Positions 8,364 to 16,056 of a stretch of DNA of 64,000 nucleotides are shown here, piece by piece. Origin of the DNA: Aestuariirhabdus sp049985285. Its GTDB lineage: Bacteria; Pseudomonadota; Gammaproteobacteria; Pseudomonadales; Aestuariirhabdaceae. The stretch spans positions 930,001-994,000 of the forward strand of contig NZ_JBNIEU010000001.1 in assembly GCF_049985285.1 (NCBI RefSeq), given 5' to 3'. The position numbers and the translations under genes were made by a program. Positions within the stretch are counted from its first letter, which is position 1. Every line of letters begins with the position of its first letter. The notes under the pieces are model-generated. The model had not been told where the DNA came from. It did no database searches and worked only from the letters and a program-made list of their open reading frames with translations.

Positions 8364-9650
8364 TTACCCCCAGGGAAAGCTCTTGCGAGGAGCCAGCCGT
8401 CCACCTTGCTGGCCCAGCGTCTCGGCAACCCTTAAGCCTTCATTCCACTTAGCCATACGCTCCGAGCGGCTGAACGAGCCTACTTTCAGCTGTTTGACCC
8501 CCCAGCCCACCGCCAGATGGACTATGGTCGTATCTTCGGTCTCCCCCGAGCGCGCCGATACAATTGACTCCCACCCCAGCTGCCGCGACCTATCAAGGGC
8601 TGCCTTGGTTTCAGTCAAGGTGCCCACCTGATTGGGCTTTATCAATGCGGTATTGCACGCTCCTCCACGGTGCGCTTCCTCAATTCGTGAGGCCGAGGTG
8701 CAGATAAAGTCATCCGCGATGACCTCTACCTTATCGCCCGCTGCTGCCGTAAACGCCGCCATAGCCTCAGGGTCATCTTCACCGAGCGGATCTTCAATGG
8801 CAACAATCGGGTATCGCTCGATCCACCGCAACAGCATCTCGGACAGGCCATCGGAATCTACCTCGCGCTTGTCAGCCGATAGCTGGTAACGACCCGCTTT
8901 TCCGAAATCCGTCGCGGCAATATCCAGCGATATGGCGACGTCCTCACCAGGAATGAATCCTGCCCCCTCTATGGCCCGTACCAAATAATCCAGCGCCTGT
9001 TCGTTGGAAACAAACGCGGGCCAGTAACCACCCTCGTCTGCAACGCCCTGATTCAGGCCTGCTTCAGTCATTATCCGGCCCGCGCAACGGTAAACCTCTG
9101 CGGTCCACTCCAGCGCTTGCTCATAGGTTTTTGCCCCTGTCGCAATCACCATGAAATCCTGCACATCGACCCGTCGCCCGGCATGGGCTCCACCACCAAA
9201 GATCTGGATTTCAGGCAACGGTAAAAAAAAGTCGTCGCGCCCTTTACCCAAATATTGCCATAGGGGGAGTTCCGCCTCGGCCGCTGCCCCATGGGCGACC
9301 GCCATGGATGTTGCTATCAATGCGTTTCCGCCCAGACGGCTTTTGTTGGCCGTACCATCGAGCTCTATCAACGCCGCATCCACCTGTTCCTGATCTGATG
9401 CATCCAGCCCCCGCAAGCAGTTCGCAATCTCTCCGTTTACGGCGGCTACTCCAGCTTTTACATCGAATCCACCAAAGGTATCGCCTCCATCTCGCTTGTC
9501 GACAGCCTCCCCACTGCCGGTCGAAGCTCCGGCGGGAGCGATAGCACGCCCCACCGCCCCGGACACCAGTTCGATTTCAGTCTCTATCGTCGGACGTCCT
9601 CTCGAGTCCCATACTCGCCGCCCCTTAGCCGTTTTTATTTCTACACTCAT
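8364..9650 (-). CDS. Enolase-family paralogue with altered active site
   Basis: 428 residues, full enolase length and alignable by eye along its whole length (WDSRGRPTIETEI, GASTG, IELDGTANKSRLGGNA, GGGAHAGRRVDVQDF, DEGG, SLDIAAT, AIEDPLGEDD, ADDFICTS, LIKPNQVGTLTET, SARSGETED, GSFSRSERMAKWN). Metal ligands D243, E286 and D313/D314 and the catalytic pair E206/K338 are kept, as are H156, R367, S368 and K389. Two substrate-contact residues differ: the His of SHRSGETED is A366, and the Glu of VDIQEF is D165. Glycolytic enolases conserve both, so this is probably a dehydratase/lyase acting on a related phosphorylated acid. It is coupled to an APH-type kinase by overlapping stop and start (TGA within ATGA) and controlled by a LacI regulator. 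It may still be a divergent glycolytic enolase; the housekeeping eno is not in this window. Confidence 0.85.
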   Translation of the reverse strand: MSVEIKTAKGRRVWDSRGRPTIETEIELVSGAVGRAIAPAGASTGSGEAVDKRDGGDTFGGFDVKAGVAAVNGEIANCLRGLDASDQEQVDAALIELDGTANKSRLGGNALIATSMAVAHGAAAEAELPLWQYLGKGRDDFFLPLPEIQIFGGGAHAGRRVDVQDFMVIATGAKTYEQALEWTAEVYRCAGRIMTEAGLNQGVADEGGYWPAFVSNEQALDYLVRAIEGAGFIPGEDVAISLDIAATDFGKAGRYQLSADKREVDSDGLSEMLLRWIERYPIVAIEDPLGEDDPEAMAAFTAAAGDKVEVIADDFICTSASRIEEAHRGGACNTALIKPNQVGTLTETKAALDRSRQLGWESIVSARSGETEDTTIVHLAVGWGVKQLKVGSFSRSERMAKWNEGLRVAETLGQQGGRLAPRKSFPWG

Positions 9651-10672
9651 TTCAATAACTCCTGATTCCAGGCAGCGGCTACGGACTGCAGCCGGGTTGG
9701 CGGGTCAAACAACAGGGCTCGAGCGCATCTACGCACTCGCTCCTTGTCGCTATCGGCGGTGATATATTCAGCGGGAGACTTACCATCCACCCGAGCCAAA
9801 AAAAGACCCGGTAACAGGCTCGCCGCCCTGGCTTCCATAACTTCCGCAGACTCCCAGTTCACCTCTTTCAGGTAGCTTTCGGTCATCTCCCGGAAGCATT
9901 CTAGGAAACTCTCCTTCGAGCCCGGGGTCCACAAGCATTTAAGAAGAAAGTGGTTAAGGCAGAAAGCGAGATCAAATGCAGGGTCCCCCATGCATGCGCA
10001 CTCTGCATCCAGAAAAACCGGCCCCCTGGGTCCCAGCAGAATGTTCTTTGGACTCACATCTCCGTGGATCATGGTGAGAGATGTCTCTGCGGTTCTTCGG
10101 CTCAGGGAAAACAGTATCTGCTTAAGGTCGGGATGCCTCTCAGCGGTTGCTTCAAGATAGGGTTCCAGTCGTATCGCATGAAAAATACCCGTTTCTGGAA
10201 ACCGCGCCCTGACTGCCGGGTCTGTTGCTGTTTCCCTATGGATCCGACCCAGAATCGTTCCGGCCATCGCCGCCTGGCGGCTATCAGCCCTTCCCGCGTG
10301 CAGTTCGGTTTTCCAAAGGCGGTGGGTTTGCGGATCAAGAAACTCCATCGCAAATAACATGGCCTGGCTATCCTGAGCCAATATAGTCGGGGCCGCCCCC
10401 GGCACAATCTCATTGGCACACTCATACCAGGCAACCTCATACTGGTTGCGTTCAACCGGTGCAAACCAGGCGGCCTCCACCTTTAGCTTGGACAGTGCAC
10501 GTTTAACACAGTACTCCCGCCCCTCTGTGCATACCCGCCAGATATCTGATGATACCCCGCCGGTTAATGCCTCATAGGTGGCGCTTTCCGGCTCTGGAAG
10601 CAGGCCCAACCCCATCAAGCTCTCGAGCATCCCCTGGTCCGGTACCGCCAGCGTCGTGTCATTGGGTTGCAT
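9647..10672 (-). CDS. APH/choline-kinase-fold phosphotransferase, first gene of the enolase-like operon
   Basis: 341 residues of the aminoglycoside phosphotransferase (APH) kinase fold. The ATP-binding lysine is in CVKRAL (K57), the catalytic loop is HGDVSPKNIL (H203, D205, N210), and the metal-binding Asp is in FLDAECACMGDPAFDLAF (D222). Family members phosphorylate small hydroxyl compounds such as aminoglycosides, choline, methylthioribose or homoserine; the acceptor here is unknown. AGAGAGG precedes the ATG. Its last codons contain the AGGAG of the downstream enolase-like gene, and its TGA overlaps that gene's ATG. Pairing with an enolase-fold enzyme and a sugar-type LacI regulator points to catabolism, not drug resistance (inference). 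Confidence 0.85.
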   Translation of the reverse strand: MQPNDTTLAVPDQGMLESLMGLGLLPEPESATYEALTGGVSSDIWRVCTEGREYCVKRALSKLKVEAAWFAPVERNQYEVAWYECANEIVPGAAPTILAQDSQAMLFAMEFLDPQTHRLWKTELHAGRADSRQAAMAGTILGRIHRETATDPAVRARFPETGIFHAIRLEPYLEATAERHPDLKQILFSLSRRTAETSLTMIHGDVSPKNILLGPRGPVFLDAECACMGDPAFDLAFCLNHFLLKCLWTPGSKESFLECFREMTESYLKEVNWESAEVMEARAASLLPGLFLARVDGKSPAEYITADSDKERVRRCARALLFDPPTRLQSVAAAWNQELLK

Positions 10673-10703
10673 TTTCTACCTCTCTTCCTGTCAGAGCAAC
10701 AAA

Positions 10704-10723
10704 TTGCGCAAACGTTTGCACAA
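10704..10723. promoter_or_regulatory. LacI-type operator O1, upstream of the kinase gene
   Basis: A 12-bp perfect palindrome GCAAACGTTTGC (10708-10719), extended to a 20-bp palindrome with one mismatched pair (TTG...CAA flanks), has the central CG typical of LacI/GalR operators. Its centre is about 41 bases from the kinase start codon, where binding would block the promoter. A second similar site lies 67 bp away, centre to centre. Confidence 0.85.
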
Positions 10724-10773
10724 ACACTTATATTAAATTATTTGTGCATTTTCAATAGTTGAGTAACATTATG

Positions 10774-10787
10774 TGCAATCGTTTGCA
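10774..10787. promoter_or_regulatory. LacI-type operator O2, upstream of the lacI-like gene
   Basis: TGCAATCGTTTGCA is a one-mismatch version of the O1 core, centred 25 bases before the ATG of the divergent LacI-family gene. The pair suggests autoregulation and possible looping between the two divergent promoters. It is probably bound by the adjacent regulator. Confidence 0.8.
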
Positions 10788-10805
10788 TCCTTCTTTTGAG
10801 GCTCC

Positions 10806-11807
10806 ATGGTTACTATTAAAGATCTCGCGACGAAGCTGGGAGTTTCTCCATCAACCATCACCCGCGCGCTGGCCGATAACCCACGCATCAGCGCCAAAAC
10901 CAAACGCTTGGTTCGTGAGGCTGCGGCCGAGATGGGTTACGTAGCAGACAGCGCTGCGAAAACCATGCGCAATAAATTCAGTCCGCTGATTGGCCTGCTG
11001 ATCCCCGACATTGAAAACAGTTTTTACGCCCGGATCGCCAAAGCCTTCTCAGATGTCTGCAACAGCCACGGCTTTCAGCTCACCCTGGCGGTGAGCGATG
11101 ACAATAGCGCGATCGAGGAGCGCCACATCCACCAGTTAGTTGCGGCGCGTTGCGCAGGGATCGCTATTGTTCCAACCGCCACCCTGAGCCAGCAAAGCAT
11201 CTCATTACTGTCTGCCCGAAATGCGGCTCAACTCATCCGCCGCAACAGCGAAATCAACACCGACTGGTATGGCATCAACGATGTGATGGCACTGCAAAAT
11301 GCAACACGAGCGCTGTTGGAGCTTGGCCACCAGCGAATTGGTTTTATTTGTGGAACGTCCGAGTTGGTATCGGGCCGTGACCGTTTGCACGGCTACAGTA
11401 CCGCTCTCCATGAAGCCGGAATTGAGCTCGCCCCCGAGCTCGTTATGAAGGGGCCTCCCAGGGCTTTTTTCGGCCAGCAATCCACCCACCGCCTGGCCAA
11501 CCTAAACAATCCACCGACGGCGATCATCGCCGCCGGTGCCGGGTTAAGTGAGGGCATGCTGAGCTCGGTATCAGCGTGGCGCAACGCCGACCAGCAAAAA
11601 ATATCCCTGATTGGATACAGTGATTGCAACGCCTTTCGATGGTGGGGAAACACAGGGCTGACCGCAATAGATCTACCGATTCGTCAAATCGCTACCGACC
11701 TGTGCACGACCCTGATCGACAGGGCTCGCAGCGAAGGGCCCTTTTTGCGCGAAGACTACCTCTACGACTCGCAGCTTATCTTGCGAGGTAGCGTTCACCC
11801 CTGCTAA
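10806..11807 (+). CDS. LacI-family transcriptional regulator of the kinase/enolase-like operon
   Basis: 333 residues. The N-terminal LacI helix-turn-helix is textbook (MVTIKDLATKLGVSPSTITRALADNPRISAKTKRLVREAAAEMGY), followed by the hinge SAAKTMRNKFS and a periplasmic-binding-protein-like effector domain beginning GLLIPDIENSFYARIAKAF. A conserved effector-domain segment appears as ALLELGHQRIGFICG. GAGG lies 5 bases before the ATG. It is divergent from the kinase/enolase-like pair, and two LacI-type palindromes lie between them, so it very likely represses that operon and itself. The ligand is unknown; most LacI members sense sugars or sugar derivatives. Confidence 0.93.
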   Translation: MVTIKDLATKLGVSPSTITRALADNPRISAKTKRLVREAAAEMGYVADSAAKTMRNKFSPLIGLLIPDIENSFYARIAKAFSDVCNSHGFQLTLAVSDDNSAIEERHIHQLVAARCAGIAIVPTATLSQQSISLLSARNAAQLIRRNSEINTDWYGINDVMALQNATRALLELGHQRIGFICGTSELVSGRDRLHGYSTALHEAGIELAPELVMKGPPRAFFGQQSTHRLANLNNPPTAIIAAGAGLSEGMLSSVSAWRNADQQKISLIGYSDCNAFRWWGNTGLTAIDLPIRQIATDLCTTLIDRARSEGPFLREDYLYDSQLILRGSVHPC

Positions 11808-11840
11808 CAGGGGATGTCGTTTGAGACGATTAGGGGGAAA

Positions 11841-11914
11841 TGGAGCGGGTGAGGGGAATCGAACCCCCGTAGTCAGCTTGGGAAGCTGGAGTTCTACCAT
11901 TGAACTACACCCGC
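11841..11914 (-). tRNA. tRNA-Gly, anticodon CCC
   Basis: The minus strand folds as a 74-nt tRNA with acceptor GCGGGTG/CACCCGC, discriminator T and an encoded CCA. The T arm GGGTTCGATTCCC is perfect, the D arm is GTTC...GAAC, and the anticodon loop TTCCCAA gives CCC, as in E. coli glyU. The outermost anticodon-stem pair is a C-A mismatch. It is flanked by a LacI-type gene and a chemoreceptor gene and is not in a visible tRNA cluster. Confidence 0.95.
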
Positions 11915-12100
11915 TTGAGAGGAGGTCGTTGGCAATTAAACACTAGAGGCCGGGCGTTGCGCAAGCTCCCTCCTGTCGCGCCCGTGCGGCAACCTAAGGT
12001 CTATAGTTACTACTAAACATTATTGATACCGCGCCGATAACGCATAAATAGCAATAAAAAAAACAGGCGCTATTTCATTAGCTCCCGACAGAGGCCCTCC

Positions 12101-13750
12101 GTGACGACCACCTCCTTTCCAACCACCCACCTCATCCCAGCGACCGCAGGATTATTTGCAGGGCTCTTCGTCGGGCTATCCGCCAATTTACTGTTACCGC
12201 CTGCCCTCGCGTTTCTTCTTGCTGCACTCAGCGCCGCCCTGGTGACCCTTTGGATAGCCAAGCGTGTGATTATTGCCCCCTCCGAGAAAATTATGGATTA
12301 CGCGCTCAGGGTGTTAAAGGGTGAGAGCCCTCCCCTCCCGGTCCAGCGCGAGGAACAGCAGGTGCTCATGGCGCTCGAGGCGCTTACCAGCCGTTTGCAG
12401 TCGCTTGAAACTCGCAGTAGCCAGATCGCTATTGCCGCGGCCGAGGTGTCCCACCTGTCCGATAGCATCACCTCTAAAGTTCATGCCGAGGTGAGTGATA
12501 TTGAAGATATCGGCGAGGCCGCGAGTCGCATTCAGGCCAACGCCAATCAGGTAAATCTATCTGCCGACGAAGCCGCTCACCTGGGTCAGGAAACTCTGGG
12601 TGCCAGCGAAGCTGGCCAGCTAGCGATAGAGACAGCGATGCAGCAGATGCGGGAAACCAGCGCCAAGGCGGAGGAAACCGCGGGCTTTGTCGCCAGTCTT
12701 GAGACCAAATCCAACCAGATTCAGCAGATCACCAGTGTCATCAGCGGAATCGCAGAGCAGACCAACCTGCTTGCCCTGAACGCTGCCATTGAAGCGGCCC
12801 GTGCCGGGGAGCAGGGGCGAGGTTTTGCCGTGGTGGCCGATGAGGTGCGCAATCTTGCGCAGAAAACCACCGAGGCCACCGACGAGATTGGCGTCATGAT
12901 CGGCGGCATCAGTAGCGATATCCACCGTGCGGTTGAAACCATGGGATCCCTGGCCGAGGCGATATCCCAATCTGAACATAAAAACCAGGCCGTAGCGGAT
13001 CAGCTCAACAGCATTCATTCGCTGGTGGGGAGCATGCAAGAGCAGGCCACCTCCATCTCCGACGGTGCCGCTGCTAATAAGGGAGAGGTTGACGGTATTG
13101 GCTCGGCGATCCACTCGGTTCAAACTCACTTGCATGATACAGAGCAAAGTGCCGAGCACGTATCCAGCCGGGCCCTTCAGGTGTCGGATGTTGCAGAGGA
13201 GATTCACTCCAGCCTGATGGAACTGGGGGTGGAATCATTGCACAGCCAGGTACGGCGCGAAGCCGAAAACGCCGCCAGCTCCATCGCGGCGCTGTTTGAA
13301 GAGGATATTGATCGCGGTGTCATTAGCCTCGATGATCTGTTCGATCGCAACTACCAGCCGGTCGCCAACACCAACCCACAAAAGTTCACAACCCGCTTCG
13401 ATGAGTACACCGACCGGGTACTGCCTCCGATACAGGAGCCGATACTCGAACGCATGAGCGAACTTGCCTACGCCGGAGCCACCGACGATAAAGGGTATTT
13501 TGGTACCCACAACCGGCGCTACGCCCAGCCCATGACCGGCGACTACGAAAAGGACCTGCTGAACAGTCGCACCAAACGAATTTTTGGTGATCGCACTGGA
13601 CAGCGCTGCGCTAAAAACACCACCCCATGCCTGCTCCAAACTTACAAGCGGGACACCGGAGAGGTGATGCACGACCTGTCGGTTCCTATCATGCTCCGGG
13701 GTCGCCATTGGGGCTGCTTCCGTGTCGGCTATCGGGCGGCGGAAGACTAG
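12101..13750 (+). CDS. Methyl-accepting chemotaxis protein with C-terminal cytoplasmic sensor-like domain
   Basis: 549 residues from a GTG start with GAGG 6 bases upstream. Two adjacent hydrophobic helices (about 12-55) form a hairpin anchor with essentially no periplasmic domain. The middle holds the receptor signalling coiled coil with the conserved tip IAEQTNLLALNAAIEAARAGEQGRGFAVVADEVRNLA near 215-250. About 130 residues follow after the coiled coil, ending YKRDTGEVMHDLSVPIMLRGRHWGCFRVGY, a conserved domain I recall at the C-terminus of many gammaproteobacterial receptors. Sensing is therefore probably cytoplasmic. No pentapeptide tether for CheR is visible at the C-terminus. The ligand is unknown and there are no che genes nearby. 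Confidence 0.9.
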   Translation: MTTTSFPTTHLIPATAGLFAGLFVGLSANLLLPPALAFLLAALSAALVTLWIAKRVIIAPSEKIMDYALRVLKGESPPLPVQREEQQVLMALEALTSRLQSLETRSSQIAIAAAEVSHLSDSITSKVHAEVSDIEDIGEAASRIQANANQVNLSADEAAHLGQETLGASEAGQLAIETAMQQMRETSAKAEETAGFVASLETKSNQIQQITSVISGIAEQTNLLALNAAIEAARAGEQGRGFAVVADEVRNLAQKTTEATDEIGVMIGGISSDIHRAVETMGSLAEAISQSEHKNQAVADQLNSIHSLVGSMQEQATSISDGAAANKGEVDGIGSAIHSVQTHLHDTEQSAEHVSSRALQVSDVAEEIHSSLMELGVESLHSQVRREAENAASSIAALFEEDIDRGVISLDDLFDRNYQPVANTNPQKFTTRFDEYTDRVLPPIQEPILERMSELAYAGATDDKGYFGTHNRRYAQPMTGDYEKDLLNSRTKRIFGDRTGQRCAKNTTPCLLQTYKRDTGEVMHDLSVPIMLRGRHWGCFRVGYRAAED

Positions 13751-13764
13751 ATGCGCGGCTCCCT

Positions 13765-14127
13765 GTGACGATTCTGGATCTCACCACCGAGCAACAACAT
13801 GAGCTCAGGCAAAGCCTGTTGAGCCAACGCGACGAGTTGACCCAACAGTTGCACCAGGGCCTGGACAGCAGCGCCATCGTAGAGCTCGACCAGCAGGCCT
13901 TTGGCCGCGTATCCCGGCAGGATGCCCTGCTACAACAGAGTATGGCGAAAGCGACGGTACAGCAGGCCGAAGAGCAACTGCGACAGGTAACTCGGGCGCT
14001 GGCAAGAATAGAGAGTGATGACTTCGGTTACTGCGAACAGTGCGAGGAGCCCATTGGTTACGCTCGGCTTCGGGTTCGACCCGAAGCCCCCTGGTGCATG
14101 GCCTGCCAGAGCATGAGCGAACAGTAG
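13765..14127 (+). CDS. TraR/DksA-family zinc finger protein
   Basis: 120 residues from GTG 13765, 14 bases after the chemoreceptor stop; the frame upstream overlaps that gene and is not protein-like. An N-terminal helical coiled coil (residues 5-75) is followed by a four-cysteine zinc finger, CEQC and CMAC separated by about 17 residues, in the DDFGYCEQCEEPIGYARLRVRPEAPWCMACQ layout of DksA relatives. DksA-type proteins bind in the RNA polymerase secondary channel with ppGpp. The classical DxxDxA tip motif is not evident here, so it may be a DksA-like modulator rather than DksA itself. Confidence 0.87.
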   Translation: MTILDLTTEQQHELRQSLLSQRDELTQQLHQGLDSSAIVELDQQAFGRVSRQDALLQQSMAKATVQQAEEQLRQVTRALARIESDDFGYCEQCEEPIGYARLRVRPEAPWCMACQSMSEQ

Positions 14128-14165
14128 TAGACCCTCTCCTGCCGCAAACCACAAGTACATAGGAA

Positions 14166-14428
14166 GTGCCGGTCCGGCAGGAGCACTGACCGGCCCGTCC
14201 ATGACTCCCGCGACGACTGACAGGGACGTCAGGAGTGCCGACTTTTTTCAGGTCAGGCAGGAGCAGCTATCGGCCGCCCGTCCCTTTGATCGCTCCCGCG
14301 ACCCACAAGGACGTGGGGAGTGCCGGCCCAGCAGGAGCACTGACCGGCCCGTCCATGACTCCCGCGACGACTGACAGGGACGTCAGGAGTGCCGATTGCG
14401 CAGGAGCAGCTATCGGCCGCCCGTCCCT
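14166..14428. repeat. Tandem array of hairpin-forming repeats (two 154-bp periods)
   Basis: A 65-base block at 14177-14241 recurs without a mismatch at 14331-14395, and a 29-base block at 14257-14285 recurs at 14400-14428. Within the array, four related hairpin units alternate between two types. Each pairs GGACG with CGTCC and GCCGG (or GCCGA) with CCGGC (or TCGGC), and units are separated by CTCCCGCGA (14205, 14293, 14359). The array fills most of the 365-base gap between the convergent DksA-like and mmsA genes. No good ORF is present. It may be a REP/MITE-like intergenic family or an RNA structure. Confidence 0.85.
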
Positions 14429-14434
14429 GGGCAT

Positions 14435-14461
14435 AAAAAAGGGCCACCTTGGGGGTGGCCC
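14435..14461 (-). terminator. Rho-independent terminator of the bauA-mmsA operon
   Basis: The perfect stem GGGCCACC/GGTGGCCC (14441-14448 and 14454-14461, loop 5) is followed on the minus strand by a run of six T (14435-14440). It lies 32 bases after the mmsA stop. Confidence 0.88.
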
Positions 14462-14492
14462 GAGCCGAAAACCGACACAACAGGTGTACCTA

Positions 14493-15986
14493 CTACTTCA
14501 TGGTGGGCATCACAAACTCGGCGCCACTGCGAATACCTGTGGGCCAGCGTGAGGTCACCGCTTTCTTGCGCGTATAGAAACGCACGCCGTCGGTGCCGTG
14601 CATATGCAAGGGACCGAACAGCGAGCGCTTCCAACCACCAAAACTGTGGAAAGCCATGGGCACAGGGATGGGGACATTGACGCCCACCATGCCAACCTGG
14701 ATTTCGTGGGTGAACTGGCGCGCCGCGTCACCATCGCGGGTAAAGATTGCGGTACCGTTACCGTACTCATGATCGTTGATCATGCGTACCGCGGTGTCAT
14801 AATCCGGGACGCGTACAACAACCAGCACCGGCCCGAAAATCTCCTCCTGGTAGATGGTCATATCGGTCGTCACCTGATCGAACAGACAGCCACCGATAAA
14901 ATAGCCCTCTTCCCCACCCTGAACCCGCAGATCCCGGCCATCGACGAGCAACTTGGCACCCTGCTCGACGCCACTGTCAACGTAGCCCCGCACCTTGGCC
15001 AGGTGCTCACGGCTCACCAGGGGACCCATCTCCATGTCGGGGTTCATACCGTTGCCAACCTTCAACTCGCGCACCAGGGGCGTCAGTTTTTCGACCAGAG
15101 CATCCCCCACATCACCTACCGCAACGGCGACAGAGATCGCCATACAACGCTCACCCGCCGATCCATAGGCGGCTCCCATCAAAGCATTTACCGCCTGATC
15201 CAGATCTGCATCGGGCATCACCACCATGTGGTTCTTGGCCCCACCCAGGGCCTGCACCCGCTTGCCGTGGGCGCTGGCGGTGGCGTAGATATACTCGGCA
15301 ATGGGGGTGGAACCCACAAAACTGACCGCTTCAATATCCTTATGGGTCAGCAATACATCCACCGCTTCCTTATCACCATTGACCACGTTGAAAACGCCAT
15401 CGGGCAGGCCCGCCTGTTTCAGTAGCTCCGCCATAAAGAGGGGTGCACTGGGGTCTTTCTCGGATGGTTTCAGCACAAAGGTGTTACCGCAGGCGATAGC
15501 CACCGGATACATCCACATCGGCACCATAGAGGGGAAGTTAAAGGGGGTAATACCCGCTACCACGCCCAGGGGTTGGTTCAGTGACCAGGCATCTACCGAG
15601 GTACCCACCGACTCCGAGTGTTCACCTTTGAGCAGGTGGGGAATACCACAGGCAAACTCCACCACCTCAAGGCCACGAATCACTTCGCCCTTAGCATCAC
15701 TATGGACCTTTCCGTGCTCCCGGGTAATCAGCTCTGCCAGATGATCAATATTTTGCTCAACCAGCTGCTTGAATTTAAACATCACCCGGGAACGGGTCAG
15801 GGGTGTTTTGGCCGCCCAGGCAGGAAATGCCGCTTTGGCGTTAGCGATCGCAGCTTCGGTTTCAGCCACACTAGACAGCGCAACGGTGCCGGTTTGCTCT
15901 CCCGTTGCTGGATTGTATACGGGCTGGGTGCGGTCGCCCGCAGCGGTAGCTTGGCCACCAACGTAGTTACTGAAAACTGTGGTCAT
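14493..15986 (-). CDS. mmsA: CoA-acylating methylmalonate-/malonate-semialdehyde dehydrogenase
   Basis: 497 residues. I start at the ATG giving MTTVFSNYVGG because AGGTGA lies 5-6 bases upstream; a GTG three codons earlier is also open. The ALDH fold carries GITPFNFPSMVPMWMYP, FVGSTPIAEYIY and the catalytic AYGSAGERCMAISVAV cysteine, all typical of MmsA. It converts malonate or methylmalonate semialdehyde plus CoA and NAD to acetyl-CoA or propionyl-CoA. The upstream beta-alanine-type transaminase, 70 bases away, supplies malonate semialdehyde, so the pair probably degrades beta-alanine; a role in valine catabolism is the alternative. A clear terminator follows. Confidence 0.95.
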   Translation of the reverse strand: MTTVFSNYVGGQATAAGDRTQPVYNPATGEQTGTVALSSVAETEAAIANAKAAFPAWAAKTPLTRSRVMFKFKQLVEQNIDHLAELITREHGKVHSDAKGEVIRGLEVVEFACGIPHLLKGEHSESVGTSVDAWSLNQPLGVVAGITPFNFPSMVPMWMYPVAIACGNTFVLKPSEKDPSAPLFMAELLKQAGLPDGVFNVVNGDKEAVDVLLTHKDIEAVSFVGSTPIAEYIYATASAHGKRVQALGGAKNHMVVMPDADLDQAVNALMGAAYGSAGERCMAISVAVAVGDVGDALVEKLTPLVRELKVGNGMNPDMEMGPLVSREHLAKVRGYVDSGVEQGAKLLVDGRDLRVQGGEEGYFIGGCLFDQVTTDMTIYQEEIFGPVLVVVRVPDYDTAVRMINDHEYGNGTAIFTRDGDAARQFTHEIQVGMVGVNVPIPVPMAFHSFGGWKRSLFGPLHMHGTDGVRFYTRKKAVTSRWPTGIRSGAEFVMPTMK

Positions 15987-16056
15987 CGGGATCACCTATA
16001 ACGTGGAGGGGCCCTGCGCCCGAAGACGCAGGGGTAAAACAAAGAAAAGAGCGTGC

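Noticed and set aside
11673..11900. 75-residue minus frame beginning MVELQLPKLTTGVRF
   Set aside because: Reads through the tRNA-Gly gene; a common false ORF produced by tRNA sequence.
12620..13207. 195-residue minus frame under the chemoreceptor
   Set aside because: Shadow of a strongly supported receptor gene on the opposite strand.
14235..14552. 105-residue + frame in the repeat array
   Set aside because: It is built from the hairpin repeats, crosses the mmsA terminator and stop codon, and has no ribosome-binding site.
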